From: Paracoccaceae bacterium
GTDB taxonomy: Bacteria; Pseudomonadota; Alphaproteobacteria; Rhodobacterales; Rhodobacteraceae
Assembly: GCA_019090405.1 (NCBI GenBank)
Contig: JAHRVZ010000395.1
Span: 1 to 12,353 of the forward strand
Length of the DNA: 12,353 nt
Direction: 5' to 3'
Shown here: positions 6,455 through 12,353 of the stretch, in pieces
Layout of the letters: every line of letters begins with the position of its first letter
Position numbering within the stretch: the first letter of the stretch is position 1
The notes under the pieces: model-generated
The model's database searches: none
Told to the model about the DNA's origin: nothing
The model's input: the letters and a program-made list of their open reading frames with translations, nothing else
Made by a program: the position numbers and the translations under genes

Positions 6455-7144
6455 ATGAAACTTATTGTCGGTCTGGGAAATCCGGGGGAAAAATATGCCC
6501 GCAACCGGCATAACATCGGCTATATGGCTGTGGACCGGATTGCCGAAGATCACAGCTTTGGTCCCTGGAGGTCCAAGTTTCAGGGCCGTATCAGCGAAGG
6601 TCGGCTGGGAAACGAAAAAATCCTGCTGTTGAAACCCGAAACATTCATGAACCGATCGGGCCAATCGGTCGGCGAAGCCATGCGGTTTTACAAACTCGAT
6701 CCCACCGACATCATCGTGCTGCATGACGAAATCGACCTCGCCCCGGGCAAGGCCCGTGTCAAACACGGAGGGGGACATGCAGGCAATAACGGGCTGCGGT
6801 CCTTGCATGAGCACATCACCGATGCCTATACCCGTGTGCGCCTTGGGGTCGGGCATCCGGGTCGCAAAGAGGCGGTGGCCGGCTATGTGTTGCATGATTT
6901 TGCGCGCGCCGACGCCGAATGGCTTGACGATCTGTTGCGGGGTATATCGGACGGGGCACCCTATCTGGCGGATGGTGATGGTGGCCGTTTCATGAACGCA
7001 GTCGCCCTGCGTGTGGCCCCGCCCAGATCATCGACAACCCAATCAAAGCCCAAGGCAAAGACACCCGTCAAAACGGATGAATCATCCCAACCAAAGCCAT
7101 CAGATCGCAACCCTATGCAACGGCTGATGGACAAACTCAACTAA
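6455..7144 (+). CDS. pth: Peptidyl-tRNA hydrolase
   Basis: A 229-residue cytosolic esterase that frees tRNA from peptidyl-tRNAs that drop off the ribosome. The N-terminus MKLIVGLGNPGEKYARNRHNIGY carries N9 and the catalytic H19 (E. coli H20). N66 in KPETFMNRSG, D91 in VLHDEIDL and N112 in GGGHAGNNGLR complete the active site. The catalytic domain ends near residue 187. A Lys/Pro/Ser/Thr-rich tail follows (about 190-215) and ends in a short helix-like NPMQRLMDKLN, so it is longer than the E. coli enzyme (194). TAAGG ends eight bases before the ATG, supporting this start. The leader between the rplY terminator and this start holds a hairpin; I found no good promoter match there. The gene is convergent with the lyase-like gene. 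Confidence 0.97.
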   Translation: MKLIVGLGNPGEKYARNRHNIGYMAVDRIAEDHSFGPWRSKFQGRISEGRLGNEKILLLKPETFMNRSGQSVGEAMRFYKLDPTDIIVLHDEIDLAPGKARVKHGGGHAGNNGLRSLHEHITDAYTRVRLGVGHPGRKEAVAGYVLHDFARADAEWLDDLLRGISDGAPYLADGDGGRFMNAVALRVAPPRSSTTQSKPKAKTPVKTDESSQPKPSDRNPMQRLMDKLN

Positions 7145-7160
7145 ACCGTATTACGCTTAA

Positions 7161-7182
7161 TGGGGTTCACCCTAACGCCCCA
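7161..7182. terminator. Weak hairpin between convergent pth and lyase genes
   Basis: TGGGGT (7161-7166) can pair with GCCCCA (7177-7182), with one wobble and a ten-base loop. It lies in the 55-base gap between two convergent stop codons, where a shared terminator would be expected. There is no T-tract on either side, so function is doubtful. Confidence 0.25.
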
Positions 7183-7199
7183 CAGTGATTGGGCACAAA

Positions 7200-8105
7200 T
7201 CAATCGACCGGGGGCACGCCACGCGCCTCAAGCATCCGCACATCGACGTCTTCGCGCCGCAATCCATAGCGCATTTCATCATAATAAATCACATGTGTCG
7301 GTACTTTTACGCCCCAGTCAAATTCATATGGCACAGGCGAGGCGCTTTTAGATGTTCCGCCCTCGTGGCTTTGATTGTATGCTTTGGCATCTGCAGGCAT
7401 GCGACCGTGTTTGGCCAAATAGCGGCTGACAAAACTGTTGTAAATTCCGTATTTCAGCCCCAGCTTTGGCTTTTTCCCCGAGAATTCAGCCGGCAGAAAC
7501 GGTGCTTTTCGCTGACAAATCAGTTTGTCATCCTTGAATAATTGGAAATAAACATTTTGACCGCTGGTCCCATAGTAGGCGTAAATCGTCACATCGTTCC
7601 ACCGCCCCCTCCATGAGGACAAAGACCCGATTTTGCATTTTTTGTTGTCCGCAAAATTCAGGTACGGACTGTCATTGAACGTCAGCGACCACATCGGCAT
7701 TAACCAACCTTCAGCCTTGACCTGACTTAACATCGTATTTGCACGTCCAAGACTGACAAAATCTTTTGGAATATAAACTGAATATCCATACCAAACCCCC
7801 TGCCCCGGCTTTGACATTGAATTTTTTGGATTTTCCTTCATTTCAACGCGACCGCGGTCATTTTCACAGTCACTCCAGCCAGAAGAACGCCCGCAATCCC
7901 CATGCCGAATTTCAAATCTCTGCGCCTTTTTCCCGCGCCGGGTCGGCTGACTAACGGTCCCAAACCGATAGCGCGATTTGTGCGACAAACCCTCAATCTT
8001 GACCTTTTTCAGGATGGAATTTCGAAGCGGCTTTTCCTTTTCCTGCGCCAAACTAGGCCCCGAAAAACCAACTAAGGCAGCCAGAATAATAGCGAAAATT
8101 TTCAT
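7200..8105 (-). CDS. Secreted polysaccharide-lyase-like protein
   Basis: A 301-residue protein with a clear Sec signal peptide (residues 1-20, MKIFAIILAALVGF core, likely cleavage after SLA20). The mature part resembles the heparin-lyase-like polysaccharide lyase family (jelly-roll fold): RFEIRHGDCGRSSGWSDC (63-80), ENDRGRVEM (81-89), then GVWYGYSVYIPKDF (103-116), FQLFKDDKLIC and the late VPTHVIYYDEMRYG (268-281). Four cysteines (71, 80, 157, 197) could form two disulfides in the periplasm or outside the cell. I start at the ATG at 8105 because it begins the signal peptide; the frame extends to a TTG at 8117. It lies 52 bases after moeA on the same strand but is visibly AT-richer: two sampled 60-base lines here are 40% GC, against 63% and 73% in two lines of moeA. 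Substrate unknown; family call moderate. Confidence 0.65.
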   Translation of the reverse strand: MKIFAIILAALVGFSGPSLAQEKEKPLRNSILKKVKIEGLSHKSRYRFGTVSQPTRRGKKAQRFEIRHGDCGRSSGWSDCENDRGRVEMKENPKNSMSKPGQGVWYGYSVYIPKDFVSLGRANTMLSQVKAEGWLMPMWSLTFNDSPYLNFADNKKCKIGSLSSWRGRWNDVTIYAYYGTSGQNVYFQLFKDDKLICQRKAPFLPAEFSGKKPKLGLKYGIYNSFVSRYLAKHGRMPADAKAYNQSHEGGTSKSASPVPYEFDWGVKVPTHVIYYDEMRYGLRREDVDVRMLEARGVPPVD

Positions 8106-8157
8106 AAAAAGTTCCAATTTTTACCAAATTTTAGAAGGTACCACAAATTTCAACGAT

Positions 8158-9411
8158 CTACACACCAAACCCCGCATATGGAATATAGCGCACCATATCC
8201 CCCTGCTGAATAACCCGTTCTTCATCGCCCAGTTCGACCAGCCCTTCGGCCCAGCTTAACCCGCTGATCCGCCCCGACCCTTCTGATGCGAACACCTCAG
8301 CACGGCCATCTCTGATCCGGGCGCGCAGATACTCTCGTCGCCCCGGTTTCTTGCGTTTCTCAAACGCTGCGGGCACATCAAACCCCTGAGGTTCCTGCCA
8401 AGCCATCCCGGCCAAAACCCCCATTGCCGGACGCGCAAACACCAGCGTACACACCAGCGCGGCCACCGGGTTTCCCGGTAGACCGAATACCGATTTTCCA
8501 CCCCAAATCCCCAACGCCAAAGGCCGACCCGGTTTAAGCGCAATACGCCATTCCTGCATCGCTCCTGCCTCTTGCAACAGGGCCGAAACGTGGTCCTCAT
8601 CCCCCGCCGACGCGCCCCCGCTGGTCAGGATCACATCCGCCTGTTCCGCGGCTTGGTCCAGCCGCGACCGCAGCGCCGCGCGATCATCGGGTACGCGTCC
8701 CATATCAACCGGAACAAAGCCAAATTGGCCCAGCATCGCCAGCAACATCGGCCGATTGGCGTCATATATCAAATCCGGCGATATCACCTCACCCGGTTCG
8801 ACCAGTTCATCCCCGGTGGACAACACTGCCACTCGCAACCGTTGAAACACCGCGACCTGCGCCACGCCCACTGCCGACAACAACGCCAAATCCACCGCCG
8901 TCAGAACCCGCCCCCTTGCCAAAGCCCGATCCCCGGCGACAACGTCCTCTCCGGCCTTGCGCGTGTTGGACCCGGCTTTCAGTGGACCATGAAAGGCGAT
9001 TTCCTGGGCGCCAACCGTCACGTCCTCTTGCAGAATGACCGTTTCCACCCCATCCGGCAAAGCCGCCCCGGTTAACACCCGAACTGCCGTTCCTGCCGGA
9101 ACCGCCCCGTCAAATCCCCCACCTGCCGCTGCACGGGCCGCCAATAGCGGCATCACATGCGCACCTTTGGGGACAGCCCCGGCAAAGCCATAGCCATCAA
9201 CCGCGCTATTTGCCAAAGGCGGGTTTGAGCGCGCAGCGATGACATCCACGGCCAATACCCGGCCCAAAGCCGCTCCCAAATCCACCTGCTCCACCCCCGT
9301 CACCACCGACAAACGGTCCCGTAGCAACGCAAGGGCGTCGTCCACTGGCGTCCAGTTGACACCTGCAGGCAATGCAAAACAATCGTTACGCAGGGGCGGT
9401 GGTTTTATCAT
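8158..9411 (-). CDS. moeA: Molybdopterin molybdenumtransferase (Mo insertase)
   Basis: A 417-residue cytosolic enzyme that inserts molybdate into adenylated molybdopterin to form molybdenum cofactor. Family motifs occur in order: PPLANSAVDGYGFA (64-77, with D72 at the position of the E. coli catalytic Asp59), RVLTGAALPDG (111-121), LSTGDELVEPG (197-207, E202), TSGGASAGDEDH (263-274), ALKPGRPLALG (291-301) and FGLPGNPVA (309-317). The C-terminal beta domain follows from about 345. Length fits the family. The ATG at 9411 overlaps the mobB stop by four bases (ATGA), so it is translated as the last gene of the fdhD-mobA-mobB-moeA unit. No terminator is visible before the lyase gene 52 bases downstream. 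GC is high, like the rest of the operon. Confidence 0.96.
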   Translation of the reverse strand: MIKPPPLRNDCFALPAGVNWTPVDDALALLRDRLSVVTGVEQVDLGAALGRVLAVDVIAARSNPPLANSAVDGYGFAGAVPKGAHVMPLLAARAAAGGGFDGAVPAGTAVRVLTGAALPDGVETVILQEDVTVGAQEIAFHGPLKAGSNTRKAGEDVVAGDRALARGRVLTAVDLALLSAVGVAQVAVFQRLRVAVLSTGDELVEPGEVISPDLIYDANRPMLLAMLGQFGFVPVDMGRVPDDRAALRSRLDQAAEQADVILTSGGASAGDEDHVSALLQEAGAMQEWRIALKPGRPLALGIWGGKSVFGLPGNPVAALVCTLVFARPAMGVLAGMAWQEPQGFDVPAAFEKRKKPGRREYLRARIRDGRAEVFASEGSGRISGLSWAEGLVELGDEERVIQQGDMVRYIPYAGFGV

Positions 9412-9926
9412 GCAACTTCACCTTTTGCCGCCCCAGACAGCCCGACCTCTGCTAAAATGAAATCTGTAATGGTGCCAGTATCATTCAGATCAAACACCGG
9501 GCGATCCAGCGTCAATGAAACATCGCTGGCCACAGCACGAATACTGTCATCATCGGGCGCAATCGGCGCATTGTCCGTTTCATGCCGATAGGCCTCGATT
9601 TTGGGGTGGGTATCACGTTTGTAGCCCTCAATCAGAACCAGATCGACCGGAGCAAGCTTATTTAACAGCAACGCCAATTCGCATTCATCTTCGCCCTTCA
9701 TTTCGTGCATCAAAGCGAACCGATTGCGCGAAGCCAACAGAACCTCATTCGCCCCGGCAACGCGGTGGCGATAACTATCTTTACCTTCGTGATCGACGTC
9801 GAAACTGTGATGCGCGTGTTTGACTGTGGACACTGTATAGCCACGTTTGGTGATCTCGCTGACCAAACGTTCCATCAACCCGGTTTTGCCTGAATTTTTC
9901 CAGCCAACTACCCCGTAAATCCTCAT
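9408..9926 (-). CDS. mobB: Molybdopterin-guanine dinucleotide biosynthesis protein B
   Basis: A 172-residue P-loop GTP-binding protein that assists MobA in making the MGD cofactor. The Walker A motif is GWKNSGKT at residues 8-15. The MobB signature VKHAHHSFDVDHEGKDSYRHR follows (35-55). DLVLIEGYK at 95-103 is the Walker B/extended region typical of MobB. Length is close to E. coli MobB. The start ATG at 9926 overlaps the mobA stop and the gene's own stop overlaps the moeA start, both as ATGA. It is not essential for cofactor synthesis in E. coli; its role is accessory. Nothing unusual in the sequence. Confidence 0.96.
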   Translation of the reverse strand: MRIYGVVGWKNSGKTGLMERLVSEITKRGYTVSTVKHAHHSFDVDHEGKDSYRHRVAGANEVLLASRNRFALMHEMKGEDECELALLLNKLAPVDLVLIEGYKRDTHPKIEAYRHETDNAPIAPDDDSIRAVASDVSLTLDRPVFDLNDTGTITDFILAEVGLSGAAKGEVA

Positions 9927-10543
9927 GTCGTGCCTTTCAATATAGTTTCTGCCGTATCCAGATCCTTGGGCGTATTAACGTTAAAAAACGGGTCAAACCG
10001 GGTCACCGGAAACAACGCCTCGCGGCCTTTGTGTTTATCACTCCAAAGCACCACCTTGCGCAATCCCCCAATCAAATCCGCGCGCAGATCGTCGCGTAAT
10101 GCCACCGGCCAAAGCCCGAATGTCGGGTGCCGAACCTGCCCGCGTTTTGCATCTGGCGTTGCAGCAAGAACCAGCGGACAATCCATCCCCTCGCTCGCAA
10201 GCAGCAATTGCGGCACCAGATCGCAAGGAAAAAACGGAGTGTCTGCGGCGGCGGTTACGATGCTGTCGGCCCCCTGCTCTGCCGCCCAGTCCAGCCCAGC
10301 CAGTACGCCCGCCAACGGGCCAACAAAACCGTCGATGCTGTCAGGAACTACCGGCAACCCATATGTCGCGAATCGCGCGGCTGACCCATTGGCATTGATC
10401 GCCAGACCAGCCACCTGTGGCTCAAGCCGGTCAATAACGCGGCTTAGCAGCGTCTGGCCACCAAGGCGCAACAGTCCTTTATCGCCACCGCCCATTCGGC
10501 TTGCCAATCCACCTGCCAATATCACGCCAAGGGGTTGTTTCAT
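9923..10543 (-). CDS. mobA: Molybdenum cofactor guanylyltransferase
   Basis: A 206-residue nucleotidyltransferase that links GMP from GTP to molybdenum cofactor, giving the bis-MGD form used by DMSO-reductase-family enzymes such as formate dehydrogenase. The GTP-binding signature LAGGLASRMGGGDKGLL spans residues 9-25, with K22 in the position of the conserved lysine. GFVGPLAGVLAGL (72-84), the metal-binding AADTPFFP (99-106) and FFNVNTPKDL (186-195) are all present. Its ATG at 10543 overlaps the fdhD stop (ATGA), and AAGG lies about 14 bases upstream inside fdhD. Length and motifs are normal. The closest relatives by context are fds/fdh cluster mobA genes, though no formate dehydrogenase gene is in the window. 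Confidence 0.96.
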   Translation of the reverse strand: MKQPLGVILAGGLASRMGGGDKGLLRLGGQTLLSRVIDRLEPQVAGLAINANGSAARFATYGLPVVPDSIDGFVGPLAGVLAGLDWAAEQGADSIVTAAADTPFFPCDLVPQLLLASEGMDCPLVLAATPDAKRGQVRHPTFGLWPVALRDDLRADLIGGLRKVVLWSDKHKGREALFPVTRFDPFFNVNTPKDLDTAETILKGTT

Positions 10544-11430
10544 TCGCGCCCGCCTTTGCGCCCTTGCGCACGATCCTCACGCTTTACTGTTGCAGGATCA
10601 ACGTCACGGATCAGCCGGTCCTCTCCTGCCAAACAAATAAATCTTTGCCCTCGCATCCGGCCAATCAGGGTCAGCCCGACTTCACGCGCAATCTCGACTC
10701 CCCAAGCGGTGAAACCGGATCGTGACGCCAGCACCGGAATGCCCATCATCGCGGTTTTGATCACCATTTCCGATGTCAGCCGCCCGGTGGTATACAAAAT
10801 CTTGTCTTCGGCCACATGGTCATTGCGCAGCATCCATCCGGCGATTTTATCCACAGCGTTATGGCGCCCCACGTCCTCCATATAGACCAGCGGCGCATCC
10901 TTGCGACACAACACCGTGCCGTGAATCGCCCCCGCCTCAAGATACAAAGACGGGGTGCGGTTGATCTTTGCGGCCAAATCATAGAGCCACGATGTGCGCA
11001 CCGGTGTGGCCGGCAATTGCACGTCCTCAAGCCCCTCCATCATGTCACCAAAGACAGTGCCAACCGCACAACCACTGGTGCGGGTCTTTTTCGCAAGCTT
11101 GTCTTCATAGCTGGTTTTGCGCTTTGTGCGCACCACGATCACATCAAGGTCATCGTCATAATCGACGCCCGTGATCACATCATCCGCAAGCAACATGCCC
11201 TGATTGCGCAAAAATCCAAGCGCCAGATATTCCGGGTAATCTGCGATTGTCATTGCCGTGACAATTTCCTGCGCATTCAAATAAATCGTTAACGGGCGTT
11301 CTTCGACCACAGAAATGGTTTGAACCTTGCCATTCTGATCGGTTCCATCCACCGAACGGGTCAATCCCGTGCCGGACGGATCTGGCGCAATCAGGTAATT
11401 CACAATGTTGTCGTTTCTGGCCAATTGCAT
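10540..11430 (-). CDS. fdhD: Formate dehydrogenase accessory sulfurtransferase FdhD
   Basis: A 296-residue protein of the FdhD family, which passes sulfur from a cysteine desulfurase to the bis-MGD cofactor of formate dehydrogenases. VVEERPLTIYLN (41-52), PEYLALGFLRNQGML (66-80), the cysteine loop TSGC (118-121), YMEDVGRHNAVDKIAG, TTGRLTSEMVIK and ASRSGFT are all family hallmarks. The loop reads SGCAVG: C121 is kept, but the second cysteine of the usual CxxC is glycine. I start at the ATG at 11430. The frame runs to a TTG at 11439, and neither has a well-spaced Shine-Dalgarno: GGGGG touches the ATG directly, so a very short leader is possible. It is the first gene of the molybdenum-cofactor operon and divergent from azlC, with 46 bases between start codons. 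Confidence 0.95.
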   Translation of the reverse strand: MQLARNDNIVNYLIAPDPSGTGLTRSVDGTDQNGKVQTISVVEERPLTIYLNAQEIVTAMTIADYPEYLALGFLRNQGMLLADDVITGVDYDDDLDVIVVRTKRKTSYEDKLAKKTRTSGCAVGTVFGDMMEGLEDVQLPATPVRTSWLYDLAAKINRTPSLYLEAGAIHGTVLCRKDAPLVYMEDVGRHNAVDKIAGWMLRNDHVAEDKILYTTGRLTSEMVIKTAMMGIPVLASRSGFTAWGVEIAREVGLTLIGRMRGQRFICLAGEDRLIRDVDPATVKREDRAQGRKGGRE

Positions 11431-11476
11431 CCCCCACAAATGACGGTTAGGTCAGATGCAACACTAGAGGCAACAC

Positions 11477-12193
11477 ATGGCATCCACCACCACCAAATCT
11501 TGGTTCTGGACCGGCTTTTGGCACGGTGTCCCATTTGTCTTGGTGGCCGGCCCGTTTGGCACTTTGTTCGGTGTTCTGGCCACCGAAACCGGGCTGAACC
11601 TAGTCGAAACCATGGTTTTTACCACCACCGTATTCGCCGGAGCCGCCCAGTTCACTGCCTTGCAACTGATGCAAGAACATACGCCAACGTTTGTGGTTCT
11701 GGCCTCGGCACTGGCGGTAAATCTGCGCGTAGCGATGTATTCGGCCTCGCTCACACCTTATTTGGGGGCGGCCCCATTGTGGCAACGCGTCATTGCTGCC
11801 TATTTCACGGTCGATCAATCCTATGCGTGCTCGGTCGCCATGTACGAATCCCAACCCGATATGAGCGTGCCGGAACGCATGGCCTATTTCATGGGCGTCG
11901 TCACACCTTTGGCGCCGATGTGGTATCTGTTCACCTATATAGGGGCGGTGCTGGGTTCGCGTATCTCGGACAGTTTTGCCATCGACTTTGCCTTGCCGAT
12001 CGCGTTTCTGGCGATGATCGCACCGATGTTGCGTACGCCGGCGCATATAGTTGCTGCTTTGGTGGCCTGTGTTACGGCCATCCTTGCCGCTGGATTGCCC
12101 TATAACCTTGGCCTGATCGTTTCAGGAGTTGTTGCGATGATGGCGGGGGCGCAGACCGAACTGATGATCGAACGTCGAAAGGCACGCGAATGA
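11477..12193 (+). CDS. azlC: AzlC-family branched-chain amino-acid exporter, large subunit
   Basis: A 238-residue inner-membrane protein with several hydrophobic segments and the AzlC hallmark FAGAAQFTA (residues 53-61) after an early GVPFVLVAGPFGTLFGVLA segment. The helix-breaking NLRVAMYSASLTPYL (81-95) is also typical. With AzlD it forms a two-component exporter; branched-chain amino acids are the known substrates in Bacillus, but specificity here is unproven. AGAGG lies six bases before the ATG, supporting this start. The stop overlaps the azlD start as ATGA. The upstream gap to fdhD is only 46 bases, so the two divergent promoters must overlap. The C-terminus ends in a basic RRKARE, likely cytoplasmic. 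Confidence 0.92.
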   Translation: MASTTTKSWFWTGFWHGVPFVLVAGPFGTLFGVLATETGLNLVETMVFTTTVFAGAAQFTALQLMQEHTPTFVVLASALAVNLRVAMYSASLTPYLGAAPLWQRVIAAYFTVDQSYACSVAMYESQPDMSVPERMAYFMGVVTPLAPMWYLFTYIGAVLGSRISDSFAIDFALPIAFLAMIAPMLRTPAHIVAALVACVTAILAAGLPYNLGLIVSGVVAMMAGAQTELMIERRKARE

Positions 12194-12353
12194 CCACCGG
12201 CGCTCCTGATCCCACAACGCTTTGGATCGTCATTATCGGCATGGCAATTGGCAGCTTTGCCCTGCGCTTTGTGTTTATCGGATTGGTTGGAAACCGGCCT
12301 CTGCCACCCTGGTTGCTGCGCCACCTTCGCTATACCGCGGTGGCCATCCTGCC
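12190..12353 (+). CDS. azlD: AzlD-family exporter small subunit (cut by window edge)
   Basis: The first 54 codons are present, from the ATG at 12190 that overlaps the azlC stop (ATGA). A hydrophobic segment LWIVIIGMAIGSFALRFVF (residues 11-29) is followed by NRPLPPWLLRHLRYTAVAIL (35-54). This matches the AzlD pattern of a first membrane helix ending in LRF, then R-x-LPxW and a second helix start. AzlD proteins are about 100 residues, so roughly half is missing. Gene order and coupling with azlC support the identity. Confidence 0.88.
   Translation, partial: MTTGAPDPTTLWIVIIGMAIGSFALRFVFIGLVGNRPLPPWLLRHLRYTAVAIL

Noticed and set aside
9930..10640. Long open frame antisense to mobA
   Set aside because: Low-complexity Arg/Ser/Pro-rich product with no recognisable domain, opposite a clear mobA.
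11320..12105. Long plus-strand frame overlapping fdhD and azlC
   Set aside because: His/Arg/Cys-rich product without known motifs; azlC in the adjacent frame has a good Shine-Dalgarno and clear family motifs.
1..12353. Mobile element, CRISPR, toxin-antitoxin or phage-defence system
   Set aside because: No transposase, integrase, terminal repeats, spaced direct repeats or paired small toxin/antitoxin genes were seen; the gene content is housekeeping and metabolic.

Overview
The window looks like a chromosomal segment from a marine-type alphaproteobacterium, most likely Rhodobacteraceae/Roseobacteraceae. The evidence is protein flavour and gene content: a TrpA with the GLPFTDPMADGP motif, a peptidyl-tRNA hydrolase and bL25 with C-terminal extensions, an fdhD-mobA-mobB-moeA operon, and a small PKTGTT sulfotransferase-like protein. 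Family and genus are inferred, because no rRNA or other phylogenetic marker is present. I see no tRNA, rRNA, CRISPR array, insertion sequence, integrase or phage gene. Coding density is high and every gap between genes is shorter than 300 bases.

Layout from left to right. (1) Bases 1-27, minus strand: the first nine codons of what is probably ychF. Upstream of it, also on the minus strand, is a short-chain dehydrogenase/reductase (95-886), divergent from trpA (1021-1812, plus). (2) Bases 1835-3432, minus: a two-gene unit of a Tat-exported nitroreductase-like flavoprotein and a MarR-type regulator that share one base (TGATG). Its upstream region holds a near-perfect 20-bp palindrome, a good candidate for the regulator's own operator. 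(3) Bases 3564-5374, plus: an FMN-dependent L-lactate/alpha-hydroxyacid dehydrogenase (lldD-like), then a 206-residue sulfotransferase-like protein. (4) Bases 5562-7144, plus: the translation genes rplY (bL25/Ctc) and pth, separated by a clear Rho-independent terminator and a hairpin-containing pth leader. (5) Bases 7200-8105, minus: a secreted polysaccharide-lyase-like protein, visibly more AT-rich than its neighbours. (6) Bases 8158-11430, minus: fdhD-mobA-mobB-moeA, every junction a 4-base ATGA overlap. This operon makes and inserts the bis-MGD form of molybdenum cofactor and sulfurates it for formate-dehydrogenase-type enzymes; no such enzyme is encoded here. (7) Bases 11477-12353, plus: azlC and the start of azlD, a branched-chain amino-acid exporter pair that also overlaps by ATGA.

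Functionally this is mostly ordinary core metabolism and translation, with a few accessory pieces. I did not find a convincing undescribed system. The points most worth a second look are the palindromic operator between the nitroreductase/MarR unit and lldD, the FdhD with only one cysteine in its usual CxxC loop, the AT-rich secreted lyase gene, and the pth leader hairpin.
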